Positions 40,494 through 52,094 of a DNA stretch of 64,000 nt are shown piece by piece. The stretch covers positions 62,001 through 126,000 of the forward strand of contig NZ_SEON01000003.1 of NCBI RefSeq assembly GCF_004152845.1, written 5' to 3'. How positions within the stretch are numbered: position 1 is the first letter of the stretch; each line of letters opens with the position of its first letter. The notes beneath the pieces are model-generated. The model was not told the DNA's origin and did not search any database. It was given only the letters and a program-made list of their open reading frames with translations. The stretch comes from Sphingobium fuliginis (lineage in GTDB: Bacteria > Pseudomonadota > Alphaproteobacteria > Sphingomonadales > Sphingomonadaceae). The position numbers and the translations under genes were made by a program.

Positions 40494-41171
40494 TCACATG
40501 GCCTGTCGGGCCTGGCTGGTGTCCAGCATCCTGCCATTGGTGATGACGACCAGGTCGCCCACCTTGGCCACGCCGAACAGCTTTCTCGCGAACGGCTTTG
40601 GCACGCCGATGCAGCCATGGGTGGCATTGCCCCACTGGACGTCGCTGCCGTGGATCGCCACGCCGTCGCTGGTCAGGCGCAGCGTGTAGGGCATGGGCGC
40701 GTTGTTGTAAGTCCGCGAATAATGATCGGCGTCCTTTTCCGTGATCGGGAACGCGCCAAGCGGACTGGGCTTGTCGTCCGCGCCATAGAGGATGACCGCC
40801 GATCCGATCTCATAACCGGCGCGGAATACCGACAATGTCTGCGCCTTGAGGTCAACGGTGATGATGACCCGTCCGGTCGCCGGCGCGCCGCTTTCGTCCC
40901 AGACATAATCGCCATGGCGGAAGGGGCCTTCGATGGGGAGCACCCGCCTGACCATCAGGGCGTGCGGATCGACCGCGAGGGGCTGGGCGCGGGTGCGCTC
41001 GACCGGTGGGGATGACCTGGCCGGCTCCGGCGCTTCACTCCTTTGAGCGCTTGTCCTGTCCTGCGGAGGGAGATCGCGCCCGCGGCCGAACGACAGGCCC
41101 AGCAACAGCATCACCGCCGCCGCACCGCCGCCGATCGCCAGCTTCACCCGCGTCGAAACCCGTCCCGCCAT
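40494..41171 (-). CDS. L,D-transpeptidase (YkuD domain)
   Basis: This envelope enzyme should make 3-3 peptidoglycan crosslinks or attach proteins. A single N-terminal membrane anchor (VKLAIGGGAAAVMLLLGLSF) precedes a low-complexity linker and the YkuD domain, with the catalytic signature HGSDVQWGNATHGCIGV (His and Cys). The start is ATG 41171 (MAGRVSTRVK). Linker length and single-span topology suit a periplasmic enzyme. It is not in an operon; malic enzyme follows on the same strand at 94 bases. Confidence 0.9.
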   Translation of the reverse strand: MAGRVSTRVKLAIGGGAAAVMLLLGLSFGRGRDLPPQDRTSAQRSEAPEPARSSPPVERTRAQPLAVDPHALMVRRVLPIEGPFRHGDYVWDESGAPATGRVIITVDLKAQTLSVFRAGYEIGSAVILYGADDKPSPLGAFPITEKDADHYSRTYNNAPMPYTLRLTSDGVAIHGSDVQWGNATHGCIGVPKPFARKLFGVAKVGDLVVITNGRMLDTSQARQAM

Positions 41172-41264
41172 GAACCGTCCGTTACCCCAGATCGTCGTCA
41201 TCCGCGCGGAGGCGGGGATGACGACCAGTAGCAGCCCAAGCCATTGCAGAAAAAGGTTAAGGCT

Positions 41265-43532
41265 TCAGCCTTCCCGTTCCACCTCCGCCGCGGCTATGGC
41301 GGTAAGGTTCAGGATGCCGCGCGCCGTCACGCCGGGCGTCAGCACATGGATCGGCTGCGCCAGACCGACCAGCATCGGCCCGACCGTGGGCGAACTGGAG
41401 GAAGCCGACAACGCCGTCAGCGTGATGTTCGCCGCGTCGAGATTGGGCATGACCAGCAGGTTGGCCGGCCCCTCGAACCGCGAATCCGGGATCAGCCGCT
41501 CGCGCAATCCCTGGCTGAGCGCTGCATCGGCATGCATCTCGCCATCGACCATCAGTTCCGGCGCGGCCTTCTTCACCAGCTTGAGCGCCTCCCGCATCTT
41601 GCGGGCGCTGGGGGAATGGGACGCGCCGAAATTGGAATGCGACAGCAGCGCCACGCGCGGCGTCAGCCCGAAATGCTTGAGTTCAGTCGCGCCGAGCAGC
41701 GCCATTTCCGCAATCTGGTCGGGCGTGGGATCGGGCACCATATGGGTGTCGGTGATGAACAGCGCGCCCGCGTCCAGGATAAGGCCGGAAAGCGCATAGA
41801 CCCGGCTGTTGCCCGGGGTGCGGTCGATGATGCGCAGCACATGCTCGACCTCGCCCCAATATTCGCTGTTGCCGCCCACCAGCGCCGCATCGACCCGTCC
41901 GGTGCGCAGCAGCATGGCCGCGGTGACGCTGGGCCGGCGGTAGACATGGCGCACGACCTCTGCCGAGGAAACGCCGCGCCGCGCGGCGACGGCGCGATAC
42001 GCCTCGACCAGTTCGCCCATCAGCAGATGGTCCGTTTCGGGATCGACCACCTCGACATCGCGATCCAGCGCGAAGCTGAGGCCGAGGTCGGGCAGTTTCT
42101 GGTTCAATATGCGCCGGCGCGCCACGATGATCGGGCGGACGATGCCTTCGTCCAGCGCATCCTGAATGGCGCGCAGCACGCGCTCATCCTCGCCCTCGCC
42201 ATAGGCGATGCGCCGCTGCGTTCCCCGCGCTGCCTCGAACACCGGCAGCATCAACTGGGCCGACCGCGTATTCTGCTGCGTGAGCTGTCGCTTATAGGCT
42301 TCCAGGTCGAGCTGCCGCTTGGCGACGCCGCTGTCCATGGCCGCCTTGGCCACGGCGCAGGCGATCTCCGCGATCAGGCGCGGGTCGAAGGGGGTGGGGA
42401 TGATATAGTCCGGCCCGAACACCAGCTTGCGCCCGCCATAGGCCTGGGCGACGCTGTCATGGGCCGGCATGCGGGCGAGATTGGCGATGGCGTCGGCGGC
42501 GGCGACCTTCATCGCCTCGTTGATCTCGGTCGCCCGCGCATCCAGCGCGCCCCGGAAGATATAGGGGAAGCACAGGACGTTGTTGACCTGATTGGGATAG
42601 TCCGACCGCCCAGTGGCGATGATCGCGTCGGGCCGCGCCTCCCGCGCCACTTCGGGGCGGATTTCCGGCTCCGGATTGGCGAGCGCGAAGATCAGCGGAT
42701 TGGGGGCCATCAGCGGCAGCCATTCGGGCTTCAGCACGCCGGGCGCGGAAAGGCCCAGGAACAGGTTCGCCCCCGGCAGCACGTCGGGCAGGGTCCGCGC
42801 ATTGGTGGTGCGGGCATAGCGGGCCATGTTCGGCAACATGCCCTCGCGCTCCGAATGGATGACGCCGTCCTTGTCGGTCAGCGTGACATTTTCTTGTCGG
42901 AGGCCCATCGACACCAGCAGGTCGACGCAGGCCAGCGCCGCCGCGCCCGCGCCGGAGGTGACGAGCTTGGCATCCGCCAGCGTCTTGCCCTGCAACACCA
43001 GTGCATTGCGCACCGCCGCCGCTACCACGATGGCGGTGCCATGCTGGTCGTCGTGGAAGACCGGAATGTTCATCCGCTTCTTCAACTCCGCCTCTATGGC
43101 GAAGCATTCCGGCGCCTTGATGTCCTCCAGATTGATGCCGCCGAAGGTCGGTTCCAGCAGGGCGACGGCGTCTACGAATTTCTCGGGATCGGTGGTGTCG
43201 ACTTCGATGTCGAATACGTCGATGTCTGCGAATTTCTTGAAGAGGACGGCCTTGCCCTCCATCACCGGCTTGGAGGCCAGCGCACCGATGGAGCCCAGGC
43301 CCAGCACTGCCGTTCCGTTGGAGATCACCGCGACCAGATTGCCCCGCGCGGTATAGTCCATCGCCTTTTCGGGATCTGCGGCAATGTCGACGCAGGGCGC
43401 GGCGACGCCGGGCGAATAGGCCAGCGCCAGGTCGCGCTGGTTGACCATGCGCTTGGTCGGTTCGATCCTCAGCTTTCCGGGTTGCGGATAGCGGTGATAG
43501 TCTAGGGCGGCGCGCCGGGTGTTTTCGTCCAT
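41265..43532 (-). CDS. maeB: NADP-dependent malic enzyme with phosphotransacetylase-like tail
   Basis: It oxidatively decarboxylates malate to pyruvate. The malic domain (residues 1-430) has [45 protein letters not shown] and the Rossmann segment. Residues 440-755 form a PTA-like domain ([25 protein letters not shown]) known as a regulatory part of large malic enzymes. The start is [10 protein letters not shown] (43532). A LysR gene and malate synthase G lie next to it, so malate/glyoxylate metabolism is clustered. Confidence 0.95.
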   Translation of the reverse strand: MDENTRRAALDYHRYPQPGKLRIEPTKRMVNQRDLALAYSPGVAAPCVDIAADPEKAMDYTARGNLVAVISNGTAVLGLGSIGALASKPVMEGKAVLFKKFADIDVFDIEVDTTDPEKFVDAVALLEPTFGGINLEDIKAPECFAIEAELKKRMNIPVFHDDQHGTAIVVAAAVRNALVLQGKTLADAKLVTSGAGAAALACVDLLVSMGLRQENVTLTDKDGVIHSEREGMLPNMARYARTTNARTLPDVLPGANLFLGLSAPGVLKPEWLPLMAPNPLIFALANPEPEIRPEVAREARPDAIIATGRSDYPNQVNNVLCFPYIFRGALDARATEINEAMKVAAADAIANLARMPAHDSVAQAYGGRKLVFGPDYIIPTPFDPRLIAEIACAVAKAAMDSGVAKRQLDLEAYKRQLTQQNTRSAQLMLPVFEAARGTQRRIAYGEGEDERVLRAIQDALDEGIVRPIIVARRRILNQKLPDLGLSFALDRDVEVVDPETDHLLMGELVEAYRAVAARRGVSSAEVVRHVYRRPSVTAAMLLRTGRVDAALVGGNSEYWGEVEHVLRIIDRTPGNSRVYALSGLILDAGALFITDTHMVPDPTPDQIAEMALLGATELKHFGLTPRVALLSHSNFGASHSPSARKMREALKLVKKAAPELMVDGEMHADAALSQGLRERLIPDSRFEGPANLLVMPNLDAANITLTALSASSSSPTVGPMLVGLAQPIHVLTPGVTARGILNLTAIAAAEVEREG

Positions 43533-43542
43533 GAAATGGCCC

Positions 43543-44466
43543 TTAAAGCCGCTTTTCCGCGCGGGCAATGCCCGACCGCTCCCATGGCGGGCTGGGGGCA
43601 TATAGTCCGACAAGAAAATCAATGAAGGCGGTGATGGCGAGTGGCGGATTATTCTGTGGCAGATGAACGGCATAGAGGCCGACATCCGCCGATCCCTCAT
43701 GATCCGGCATGATCTGCCGAATATCGCCCCGCTCCAGGGCGTCGCTCACGTCCCAGAGCGAGCGCAGGGCGACGCCCACCCCGGAAAGCGCCAGTTCCCG
43801 GACCATTTCGCTGCTATTGGTGCGGACATGGCTGTCGCCCTCGATCAGGACCGGGCCCCTGGGTCCGAGCAGGCGCCAGGGCAATTGTCCCTCCGCCGCC
43901 AGCAGGCGGTGCTTGCGAAGATCGGCGGCGGTCTGCGGCATGCCGAAGCGCGTCAGATAATCGGGGGCAGCGCATAGCACGCGCCGGTTGGTCGCCAGCC
44001 GATGAGCGGCAAGGCCCTGGCCTGGATCGGCCGTGATGCGGATGGCCAGGTCCGCGCGGGTCGCCAGCAGGTCGGCATAGTCGTCCGACAAATCTATCTG
44101 CATCCGGACCTTGGGGTGCGCCTCCAGAAACCGGCCCAGATAGGGTGCGACGTGCATGCGCCCGAAGGATGTCGGCGCGGATACCCGTAGCGTCCCTGTC
44201 GCCTCCGCCGAAGCGCCGGAGACGCGCCGCTCCGCCGCGTCCAGCGCGGCCATGATCGCGCGCAGGTCTTCATGCAGCCGTTCGCCGGCCGGAGTCAGCG
44301 CCAGCCGCCGCGTCGTCCGGTGGATCAGCCGGGTGCCCAGCCGATCCTCCAGCCGGACCAGCCGCTTCGACACCATGGCGGGCGAGACATGCAATCTTCG
44401 TCCCGCCGCCGCCATGCCGCCTTCGTCGACGATCGTCGCGAAAAGATCATAATCCGGGTCCATCAT
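43543..44466 (-). CDS. LysR-family transcriptional regulator
   Basis: The N-terminal winged HTH is typical: DLFATIVDEGGMAAAGRRLHVSPAMVSKRLVRLEDRLGTRL and TPAGERL. The effector domain continues TLRVSAPTSFGRMHVAPYL and DLAIRI. The first codon could be GTG 44475 or ATG 44466/44463; ATG 44466 is used. It is divergent from glcB with about 90 bases between, and ten bases upstream of malic enzyme on the same strand, so it may control glyoxylate or malate use. The ligand is unknown. Confidence 0.9.
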   Translation of the reverse strand: MMDPDYDLFATIVDEGGMAAAGRRLHVSPAMVSKRLVRLEDRLGTRLIHRTTRRLALTPAGERLHEDLRAIMAALDAAERRVSGASAEATGTLRVSAPTSFGRMHVAPYLGRFLEAHPKVRMQIDLSDDYADLLATRADLAIRITADPGQGLAAHRLATNRRVLCAAPDYLTRFGMPQTAADLRKHRLLAAEGQLPWRLLGPRGPVLIEGDSHVRTNSSEMVRELALSGVGVALRSLWDVSDALERGDIRQIMPDHEGSADVGLYAVHLPQNNPPLAITAFIDFLVGLYAPSPPWERSGIARAEKRL

Positions 44467-44557
44467 TTGTTTCACCAGAGGAAAATCTGAATTCGAATAA
44501 TATCATCTACCGCGCATAATGCACCCCGTCTATGGTCCCGTTCAAAGGAGACCATCC

Positions 44558-46654
44558 ATGACCAGCATGACCGATCGCGCGGGCCTCAAGGTCGCGCAGC
44601 AACTCGCCACCTTCATCGAGGAGCGCGCGCTTCCCGGCACGGGCATCGATGCCGGTGCTTTCTGGCGTGGCGCCGCCGGGATCTTCGCGCAATTCGCGCC
44701 GGAAAATGCGGCGCTGCTGGCCAAGCGCGACGCGATTCAGGCGCAGATCGACGGCTGGCATCGGGAAAGGGCGGGCCAGCCTGTTGACGCTGCCGCCTAT
44801 CAGGCATTCCTGCGCGACATCGGCTATCTCGTCCCCGAACCTGCGCCGTTTCAGATCGGCAGCGAAAATGTCGATGAGGAAATAGGGCGCCTCGCCGGAC
44901 CGCAGCTGGTCGTTCCCATCCTCAACGCCCGTTTCCTGCTGAACGCCGCCAATGCGCGCTGGGGCAGCCTCTACGACGCGCTCTACGGCACCGACGCGAT
45001 TCCCGGCGCGGCGGCCGGCAAGGGCTATGACGCGCAGCGCGGCGCGCAGGTCATCGCCTGGGCGAAGGCCTTCCTGGACGAAGCGATACCGCTCGCCAAC
45101 GGCTCCTGGGCCAAGCTCGCCAGCGACGACATCCAGCTTGCCGATCACGGCCAATATCTCGGACGGAGCGAGAAGGGCCGACTCTTCCGCCATAATGGCC
45201 TGCACATCGAAGTCGTCTTCGATCGCGCGCACCCCATCGGCAAGGACGATCCGGCGGGCATAGCCGACGTCATCCTCGAATCCGCGCTCACCACCATCTG
45301 CGATCTCGAGGACTCCGTCGCCGCCGTCGACGCGGAGGACAAGGTCGCCGCCTATTCCAATTGGCTCGGCCTGATGCAGGGCGACCTCACCGACACGTTC
45401 GAGAAGAACGGCGCCATGATGACCCGCGCCCTCAACCCCGACCGCGGCTATACCGCGCCCGACGGCAGCACCTTCACCCTGCCGGGCCGCAGCCTGCTGT
45501 TCGTCCGCAATGTCGGCCATCTGATGACCACGCCCGCCGTCCTGCTCGCCAACGGGCAGGAAGCGCCCGAAGGCATTCTCGACGGCATCGTCACCACGCT
45601 GATCGCCCTGCATGATCTGAAGCGTGAAGGCGGCAACAGCCGCACCGGCAGCGTCTATATCGTCAAGCCGAAGATGCACGGCCCCGAAGAAGTCGGCTTC
45701 ACCAACCGCCTGTTCGACGCCATCGAAGACCTTCTGGGCCTCAACCGCCACACCCTGAAGGTCGGCGTCATGGATGAGGAGCGCCGCACCTCCGCCAATC
45801 TGGCCGCCTGCATCGAGGCGGTGAGGAACCGCATCGTCTTCATCAACACCGGCTTCCTGGACCGCACCGGGGACGAGATGCACACATCGATGCGCGCCGG
45901 CCCGATGATCCGCAAGGGCGAGATGAAGACCAGCGACTGGATCACGGCTTACGAGGACCGCAACGTCCAGATCGGCCTCGCCTGCGGCCTGTCGGGCCGC
46001 GCCCAGATCGGCAAGGGCATGTGGGCCGCGCCGGATCGCATGGCCGACATGCTGGACCAGAAGGTCGGCCATCCCAGGAGCGGCGCCAACACGGCCTGGG
46101 TTCCGTCCCCCACGGCGGCGACGCTGCACGCGACTCATTATCACCGCATCGACGTCTTCGCCCGCCAGGCGGAACGCAAGGCCGAAGCCATCGCACCCCT
46201 CGACAAGCTGCTGGCCATTCCGGTCGCGCAGCCGGGCCGCAACTGGTCGGAAGAGGAAATCGCCCAGGAACTGGACAATAACGCGCAAGGCATCCTTGGC
46301 TATGTCGTCCGCTGGATCGATCAGGGCGTCGGCTGCTCCAAGGTTCCCGACATTCATGACATCGGCCTGATGGAAGACCGCGCCACGCTGCGCATCTCCT
46401 CGCAGCATATGGCGAACTGGCTGCTTCACGGCGTCTGCACGAAGGAGCAGGTCGACGCCGCCTTCACCCGCATGGCCGCCAAGGTCGATGCCCAGAATGC
46501 GGGCGACCCGCTCTACCGGCCGATGAGCGGCAACCCGGACAGCCTTGCCTGGCAGGCGGCCCGCGCCCTGGTCTTCGAGGGCGTGGCGCAGCCCAACGGC
46601 TATACCGAACCGCTGCTCCACAAATATCGGGCACTGGCCAAGGCGACGGCTTGA
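44558..46654 (+). CDS. glcB: Malate synthase G
   Basis: It condenses glyoxylate with acetyl-CoA to malate. The start is ATG 44558 with AAAGGAG seven bases upstream, giving 698 residues, close to the usual 720. Family landmarks are clear: [36 protein letters not shown], the [12 protein letters not shown] region, [10 protein letters not shown] and [11 protein letters not shown]. Divergent LysR and nearby malic enzyme suggest a unit for growth on two-carbon compounds. Confidence 0.97.
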   Translation: MTSMTDRAGLKVAQQLATFIEERALPGTGIDAGAFWRGAAGIFAQFAPENAALLAKRDAIQAQIDGWHRERAGQPVDAAAYQAFLRDIGYLVPEPAPFQIGSENVDEEIGRLAGPQLVVPILNARFLLNAANARWGSLYDALYGTDAIPGAAAGKGYDAQRGAQVIAWAKAFLDEAIPLANGSWAKLASDDIQLADHGQYLGRSEKGRLFRHNGLHIEVVFDRAHPIGKDDPAGIADVILESALTTICDLEDSVAAVDAEDKVAAYSNWLGLMQGDLTDTFEKNGAMMTRALNPDRGYTAPDGSTFTLPGRSLLFVRNVGHLMTTPAVLLANGQEAPEGILDGIVTTLIALHDLKREGGNSRTGSVYIVKPKMHGPEEVGFTNRLFDAIEDLLGLNRHTLKVGVMDEERRTSANLAACIEAVRNRIVFINTGFLDRTGDEMHTSMRAGPMIRKGEMKTSDWITAYEDRNVQIGLACGLSGRAQIGKGMWAAPDRMADMLDQKVGHPRSGANTAWVPSPTAATLHATHYHRIDVFARQAERKAEAIAPLDKLLAIPVAQPGRNWSEEEIAQELDNNAQGILGYVVRWIDQGVGCSKVPDIHDIGLMEDRATLRISSQHMANWLLHGVCTKEQVDAAFTRMAAKVDAQNAGDPLYRPMSGNPDSLAWQAARALVFEGVAQPNGYTEPLLHKYRALAKATA

Positions 46655-46726
46655 GGCTGTGGGATTGAGGCGGATGGCTCATCGTGCCGCCTGTCCTGCC
46701 AGCAGCACATAGCCCTTTTCAGAATT

Positions 46727-46751
46727 TCCTGCCCAGCTATGTTGGGCAGGA
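46727..46751. other. Isolated hairpin between glcB and glsA
   Basis: TCCTGCCCA (46727-46735) and TGGGCAGGA (46743-46751) form a perfect nine-base stem with a seven-base loop. There is no T-run, so it may be a weak glcB end or a structured leader of glsA. Confidence 0.4.
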
Positions 46752-46813
46752 GCCGGCGGCGTTCTATCAAGTCATTTTCATCCAACCCTGCCTGGTGGGA
46801 CGCCGATCTGCTC

Positions 46814-47752
46814 ATGGACTTGCCCGCGATCATTGCTGACATCGTCGCTCATGCTGCGAGCCGGGAAGATCGCGGCACGGTCGCCAGCTATATTCCGGAA
46901 CTGGCCAAGGTCGATCCCGGCCAGTTCGGCATCGCTGTCGCGACCGCCGATGGCCGGTTGATCGAGGGAGGGGACTGCGCCACCGGCTTTTCGATCCAGT
47001 CCATCTCCAAGGTGTTCGCCCTGACGCTCGCGCTCGGCAAGATAGGCGATCAGCTTTGGCAGCGGGTAGGGCGGGAACCGTCCGGCAACGCCTTCAATTC
47101 CATCGTTCAGCTGGAGCAGGAACAGGGCATACCGCGAAATCCCTTCATCAACGCGGGCGCCGTCGTCGTCGCGGACGTCAATCTGGGCGGTCATCAACCC
47201 CGCGTCGCGATTGGAGAAATGCTGCGCTTCGTCCGCTATCTGGCGGGCGACGACGGCATCGCCATCAATGAAACCGTCGCGGCGTCGGAAACGGCGACCG
47301 GCTTTCGCAATATGGCGCTGGCCAATTACATGCGCGCCTTCGGCAATATCCATCATCCGGTCGATCTGGTGCTTGGCACCTATTTTCACCAATGCGCGAT
47401 CGAGATGAGTTGCCGTCAACTCGCACTTGCGGGCCGCTATTTGATGCTCGATGGCCGGCATCCCGAGGGCGGACGGGTCGTCTCGTCCAGCCGGGCCAAG
47501 CGGATCAACGCCTTGATGTTGACCTGCGGCCATTATGACGCTTCGGGCGATTTCGCCTTCCGCGTCGGCATTCCGGGCAAGTCGGGGGTAGGCGGCGGCA
47601 TATTGGCGATCGTGCCGGGTCGCGCGTCCATTGCCGTCTGGTCGCCTGGCCTGAACGAAAATGGCAATAGCCAGCTTGGCACGCTGGCGCTTGAAGAACT
47701 GGCCCATCGCACCGGCTGGTCGGTTTTCAGCCCACCGCAAGGTCCGTCCTAA
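46814..47752 (+). CDS. glsA: Glutaminase
   Basis: A serine-dependent enzyme that hydrolyses glutamine to glutamate and ammonia. It has the beta-lactamase-like fold signature [11 protein letters not shown] (Ser-x-x-Lys), then [18 protein letters not shown], the [10 protein letters not shown] region and [11 protein letters not shown] near the end. The start is ATG 46814, giving 312 residues, the usual size (longer frame lacks homologous residues). It overlaps the antiporter gene convergently by four bases. Confidence 0.96.
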   Translation: MDLPAIIADIVAHAASREDRGTVASYIPELAKVDPGQFGIAVATADGRLIEGGDCATGFSIQSISKVFALTLALGKIGDQLWQRVGREPSGNAFNSIVQLEQEQGIPRNPFINAGAVVVADVNLGGHQPRVAIGEMLRFVRYLAGDDGIAINETVAASETATGFRNMALANYMRAFGNIHHPVDLVLGTYFHQCAIEMSCRQLALAGRYLMLDGRHPEGGRVVSSSRAKRINALMLTCGHYDASGDFAFRVGIPGKSGVGGGILAIVPGRASIAVWSPGLNENGNSQLGTLALEELAHRTGWSVFSPPQGPS

Positions 47753-49533
47753 GGCACCTCATCGGCCCGCAGCCGCCGCAGCTTGGGCGCGGTTTCGAGC
47801 TGCGCGGCATCCTTGATGCCCATGCGCAAATCCTCCCGCGTCTGGTGGATGGAGGCGATCACCGGTCCCATCGCCACGCCCAGGTCGACCAGCGCGGTCT
47901 CCGCCAGTTGGAGCGAACTTTCGAGCGTCTCCGGAACCGCATCGCTGGCCCCGGCGCGATAGAGCTGGGCCGCATGATCGGTGTCCCGTGCGCGCGCGAT
48001 AATCGGCAGATCGGGCACCCATCCCCGCACACGCTTCGTCACCCGAACCGACAGGACAGGATCGTCCATCGTCAGGATCAGGGCCCGTGCATGGCCGAGA
48101 CGAAGCTTGTCGAGCATTTCGGTGCGGGACACGTCGCCGAACAATATGGGATACCCTCCGCGCCGAGCTTCCGCAACGACGTCCGGGTCGGATTCCACGA
48201 CGATGAAACGCTGCTTGTGCAGGTTGAGCAGGTCGCAGATCATGCGCCCCACGCGCCCGAAGCCGATTACGACGGCGGCCGCCTCGGCATGGTCTTCGTT
48301 GATTTCCGGCGCCTCTTCGCCCAGCGCCATTTCCAGCCGCCGCGCAATGTCATGTCCCAGCCGTGCGAGCAGCGGCGTGATGGTAAGGCCGATAGCGGTC
48401 ACGATCTGCCAGAAGGCTGCGGTGGAAGGAAGGATCAACTGGGCCGCAGCGGCAGCGGACAATACGATCAATGTGGTTTCCGAAGGGCTGGACATCAGCA
48501 CGCCGACTTCCAGCGCCACGCCCTTCCTCGCGCCCGACAGGTAGAGCAGGGCCGCGGTGACGATGGTCTTGGCAAGGACCACGCCCACCATCGCCAAAAT
48601 GAGCGTAGGCCAGTTAGCCAGGATGACGCGCACGTCAAGGCCCATGCCGACGGTGATGAGGAAGACCCCTAGCGCCAGTCCCTTGAACGGCGCGGTCATG
48701 ACCTCGACCTCGCCATGATAATCGGTTTCCGCGATCAGCAGCCCGGCAAGGAGCGCGCCGACGATCGGAGACAGGCCGGCGATCGAGGTCGCCATGCTGG
48801 ATATGATGACGACCAGCAGGCTGGCGGCCAGGAACACCTCCGGGCTCTTGGTGCGGGCGGCCTGGCTGAAGATATGCGGCAGGCAGAGGCGGCCAAGGAC
48901 CAGCATGATGGCGATGGTGATCCCGCTCTTGATCAGCGTGTCGGCCAGTTCGCCCCACGGGCCGTCCGGACTGGCAGCGACCGAGGGAGCAAGCGCGCCC
49001 AGCATGAAGATGATGGGGACGAGGGCCAGATCCTCGAAAAGCAGCATGGAAAAGGCCGCGCGGCCGACGGCGCTTTGCGTGCCCACCATCGGCAGCACCA
49101 CGGCCGTGGACGACAGCGCCAGCGCGAGGCCCAGGCCGAAAGCGCCTGCCGGTGGCTGGCCCAGCAAGTAAAGGCCAAGTGCAATCAGCGTACCGCCGCC
49201 GATCAATTCTGCCGCGCCGACGCCGAATACTTGTGTCCGCATGGTCCAGAGACGACGAAAACTGAGTTCGAGTCCGATGGAAAAAAGCAGCAGGATGACG
49301 CCCAGTTCGGCAAAAGGCTCTATCGCCGCCCTGTTGGAAATGGTGACATGATAGAGCCAGGGATATTGGCCCACCAAAGCGCCCAATCCCGACGGCCCCA
49401 CCGCCAGCCCGACGAGGATGAAGCCGATGACCGGGCTGATCCGCAGCCGCGCGAAGCCGGGGATGACGAGCCCCGCGGCCCCCAGGATGACGAGGGAATC
49501 GCTGAAGCTCTGTGGGTTGATCGCGCCGGCCAT
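47749..49533 (-). CDS. CPA2 cation:proton antiporter with TrkA-N domain (YbaL/KefB-like)
   Basis: The 594-residue protein has about twelve membrane spans in the first 400 residues (for example [27 protein letters not shown] and [19 protein letters not shown]). A cytoplasmic TrkA-N/RCK domain follows, with the nucleotide-binding [16 protein letters not shown] and VVESDPDVV. Such proteins exchange K+ or Na+ for protons and can be gated by NAD(H) or glutathione adducts. No KefF/KefG subunit is adjacent. Substrate ion unknown. Confidence 0.92.
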   Translation of the reverse strand: MAGAINPQSFSDSLVILGAAGLVIPGFARLRISPVIGFILVGLAVGPSGLGALVGQYPWLYHVTISNRAAIEPFAELGVILLLFSIGLELSFRRLWTMRTQVFGVGAAELIGGGTLIALGLYLLGQPPAGAFGLGLALALSSTAVVLPMVGTQSAVGRAAFSMLLFEDLALVPIIFMLGALAPSVAASPDGPWGELADTLIKSGITIAIMLVLGRLCLPHIFSQAARTKSPEVFLAASLLVVIISSMATSIAGLSPIVGALLAGLLIAETDYHGEVEVMTAPFKGLALGVFLITVGMGLDVRVILANWPTLILAMVGVVLAKTIVTAALLYLSGARKGVALEVGVLMSSPSETTLIVLSAAAAAQLILPSTAAFWQIVTAIGLTITPLLARLGHDIARRLEMALGEEAPEINEDHAEAAAVVIGFGRVGRMICDLLNLHKQRFIVVESDPDVVAEARRGGYPILFGDVSRTEMLDKLRLGHARALILTMDDPVLSVRVTKRVRGWVPDLPIIARARDTDHAAQLYRAGASDAVPETLESSLQLAETALVDLGVAMGPVIASIHQTREDLRMGIKDAAQLETAPKLRRLRADEVP

Positions 49534-49609
49534 GACCGATCATCGCCACAAATGCAGCGGATATCCAGCGATAAGCACTGGAAACCGGAAAAGATGCCGT
49601 GAAAGGCTG

Positions 49610-49695
49610 TGGTGCGGACGGCGGGACTTGAACCCGCATTCCCAGGGGGAGGCGGATTTTAAGTCCGCTGCGTCTACCGATTTCGCCACGTCCGC
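49610..49695 (-). tRNA. tRNA-Leu (anticodon TAA)
   Basis: This class II tRNA has acceptor arms GCGGACG/CGTCCGC, anticodon loop CTTAAAA in the stem GCGGA/TCCGC, a long variable arm (CTCCCCCTGGGAAT) and encoded CCA. It is complete, at 86 nt. Confidence 0.96.
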
Positions 49696-49750
49696 TTGAG
49701 GCCGTTACCCCCTGAAGGCTAACGACGCACAGGTCAAGGATGTGGTTGGA

Positions 49751-50041
49751 TCAGTGGGCAGCTTTGCCATTCAGCCGTTCCCGCATTTCCTTTCCGGGTT
49801 TGAAATAGGGAACCCGCTTGGCGTCCACCGGCACCTGTTCACCGGTGCGCGGATTGCGGCCGGTACGCGCGTCGCGCGCCCGTGTCGTAAAGGCGCCGAA
49901 GCCCCGAAGTTCCACTCGCCCGCCGCTGGAGAGGCGGTCGACTATTTCCTTGAAGAAAAGATCGACGATCCTTTCCACTTCCTGGAGGTTGAGGTTTGGA
50001 TTTTCCTCAGCCAATTTCTGAATCAGTTCCGAGCGTATCAT
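49751..50041 (-). CDS. ihfB: Integration host factor subunit beta
   Basis: A 96-residue DNA-bending partner of IHF-alpha. It is a full match: [53 protein letters not shown] with the intercalating Pro, and [14 protein letters not shown]. It follows rpsA after a terminator and about 170 bases, the standard aroA-cmk-rpsA-ihfB order. The prophage in this window may also use it for integration. Confidence 0.97.
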   Translation of the reverse strand: MIRSELIQKLAEENPNLNLQEVERIVDLFFKEIVDRLSSGGRVELRGFGAFTTRARDARTGRNPRTGEQVPVDAKRVPYFKPGKEMRERLNGKAAH

Positions 50042-50145
50042 TGGTCCTCCAGACTCCCCCTTCTGGTTCCCTGTTTATTTATAATGAATCCTCATGGCTG
50101 TGACAATCAGCCAATATCGGTATGTCATTCTCATTTTGGGAATAG

Positions 50146-50177
50146 AAAAAGCCCGCCGGAGTTAAGTTCCGGCGGGC
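50146..50177 (-). terminator. Intrinsic terminator of rpsA
   Basis: On the minus strand GCCCGCCGGA-ACTTAAC-TCCGGCGGGC is a perfect ten-base stem followed by TTTTT. It lies about 33 bases after the rpsA stop and separates rpsA from ihfB. Confidence 0.9.
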
Positions 50178-50209
50178 CATATTACTTAAGTTAGATACCG
50201 AAGGAGGGC

Positions 50210-51922
50210 TTAGCCCTCGCTCTTGGCCTTGAGTGCTTCGCCCAGGATGTCGCCCAGCGAGGCGCCGCTGTCGGACGAACCATATTGCGCCACAGCCTGC
50301 TTCTCTTCAGCGATCTGAAGGGCCTTGACAGAGAAGGTCGGCTTCTTGGCGCGGTCGAAACCGGTGACCATGGCGTCGAACTTCTGGCCGATCTGGAAGC
50401 GTTCCGGACGCTGTTCGTCGCGGTCGCGGCCAAGGTCGCTGCGCTTGATGAAGCCGGTGGCGCCATCTTCGCCGGCCTGGACTTCCAGGCCGCCGTCGCG
50501 GACTTCCAGAACCGTGACGGTGACCGTCTGGTTCTTGTTGAGGCCAGCGGCAGCGGCGGTGGTGCCGCCAGCGGCCGGGCCGCCACGCTCAAGCTGCTTC
50601 ATGCCAAGGCTGATGCGCTCCTTCTCGACGTCGATGTCGAGAACGACGGCCTGAACCGTCTCGCCCTTGCGGTGCAGGGCCAGCGCGTCCTCGCCCGAAA
50701 TGCCCCATGCGATGTCCGACATGTGGACCATGCCGTCCACGTCGCCGTCCAGGCCGATGAACAGGCCGAACTCGGTGGCATTCTTGACTTCGCCCTCGAC
50801 GGTCGAACCGATCGGGTGACGTTCGGCGAAGCTGTCCCAGGGGTTGTTCTGGGCCTGCTTGAGGCCGAGCGAGATGCGGCGCTTTTCCGGATCGACTTCC
50901 AGGACGATGACGTCGACTTCCTGGCTGGTCGAAACGATCTTGCCGGGGTGGACGTTCTTTTTCGTCCAGGACATTTCCGAAACGTGGACCAGACCTTCGA
51001 TGCCCGGCTCCAGCTCGACGAACGCACCATATTCGGTGATGTTCGTGACGCGGCCCGACAGCTTCGCACCGACCGGATATTTGGCGGCGGCGCCTTCCCA
51101 CGGATCGCTTTCCAGCTGCTTCATGCCAAGGCTGATGCGCTGGGTGTCGCGGTTGATGCGGATGATCTGGACGCGGACGGTGTCGCCGATGTTGATCATC
51201 TCGTTCGGGTGGTTGATGCGCTTGTAGCTGAGGTCGGTGACGTGCAGCAGGCCGTCGATGCCGCCCAGGTCAACGAACGCACCATAGTCGGTGATGTTCT
51301 TGACGACGCCCTCGATGATCTGGCCTTCGGCCAGCGTCTGGATGAGGCCCGAGCGCTGTTCGGCGCGGGTTTCTTCCAGGATGGCGCGGCGCGACACGAC
51401 GATGTTGCCGCGGCGGCGATCCATCTTCAGGATCTGGAAGGGCTGCGGGATGTCCATCAGCGGGGTGACGTCGCGAACCGGACGAATATCGACCTGGCTG
51501 CCGGGCAGGAACGCAACGGCGCCGTCCAGGTCGACGGTGAAGCCGCCCTTGACGCGGCCGAAGATGACGCCTTCGACGCGGGCGTTCTCGGTGAACTCGG
51601 CTTCCAGCTTGTCCCAGGCGGCTTCGCGGCGGGCGCGGTCGCGCGACAGCATGGCTTCGCCATGGGCGTTTTCGACGCGGTCGACATAGACTTCGACTTC
51701 GTCACCGACCTTCAGGTCGGCCTTCTGGCCCGGCGCGGCGAATTCGCGCAGCGGCACGCGGCCTTCCGACTTCAGGCCGACGTCGATCAGCGCCATGTCG
51801 TTTTCGATGCCGGTAACGGTGCCCTTGACGACGCGGCCTTCGAAGCCGCCATCCTCGCCACCGAGAGAATCATTGAGAAGCGCGGCGAAATCGTCGCGCG
51901 AGGGGAATGCCGTAGAGGCCAT
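50210..51922 (-). CDS. rpsA: 30S ribosomal protein S1
   Basis: It binds mRNA during initiation and unfolds leaders. The protein has 570 residues from MASTAFPSRDDF (51922), a normal length. Six S1/OB repeats are recognisable by phrases such as TDYGAFVDLGGIDGLLHVTDLSY, TEYGAFVELEPGIEGLVHVSEMSW and ATEFGLFIGLDGDVDGMVHMSDIAW. Codon use is highly biased, as expected for abundant ribosomal proteins. The gene follows cmk at about 170 bases, separated by a hairpin. Confidence 0.98.
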   Translation of the reverse strand: MASTAFPSRDDFAALLNDSLGGEDGGFEGRVVKGTVTGIENDMALIDVGLKSEGRVPLREFAAPGQKADLKVGDEVEVYVDRVENAHGEAMLSRDRARREAAWDKLEAEFTENARVEGVIFGRVKGGFTVDLDGAVAFLPGSQVDIRPVRDVTPLMDIPQPFQILKMDRRRGNIVVSRRAILEETRAEQRSGLIQTLAEGQIIEGVVKNITDYGAFVDLGGIDGLLHVTDLSYKRINHPNEMINIGDTVRVQIIRINRDTQRISLGMKQLESDPWEGAAAKYPVGAKLSGRVTNITEYGAFVELEPGIEGLVHVSEMSWTKKNVHPGKIVSTSQEVDVIVLEVDPEKRRISLGLKQAQNNPWDSFAERHPIGSTVEGEVKNATEFGLFIGLDGDVDGMVHMSDIAWGISGEDALALHRKGETVQAVVLDIDVEKERISLGMKQLERGGPAAGGTTAAAAGLNKNQTVTVTVLEVRDGGLEVQAGEDGATGFIKRSDLGRDRDEQRPERFQIGQKFDAMVTGFDRAKKPTFSVKALQIAEEKQAVAQYGSSDSGASLGDILGEALKAKSEG

Positions 51923-52056
51923 AGGTAAGTCCTTCACTCGTCATTGCTGGCCTACCGGTTGTGTCCGGTGGTCTTTCAGGCCAAAGCGCCCGCAGGGCCG
52001 GATACCCATGCGAACATCCGTTCGGCCATGTCGAGTCGACGCCCTGTGGACAAGCG

Positions 52057-52084
52057 AAAAGGGCGCCTGGGAATCCCCGGCACC
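52057..52084 (-). terminator. Terminator of the aroA-cmk operon
   Basis: On the minus strand GGTGCC-GGG...CCC-AGGCGCC forms a stem with one G-U pair and is followed by CTTTTCG. It lies 11 bases after the cmk stop. The short T-run suggests partial read-through into rpsA. Confidence 0.5.
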
Positions 52085-52094
52085 CGGCATCGCG

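Noticed and set aside
40977-41060. Second membrane gene upstream of the L,D-transpeptidase catalytic part
   Set aside because: The stretch is the low-complexity linker between anchor and YkuD domain in one continuous frame.
50285-51928. A 547-codon plus-strand frame opposite rpsA
   Set aside because: It mirrors the S1 repeats in the opposite strand; the minus-strand gene is certain.
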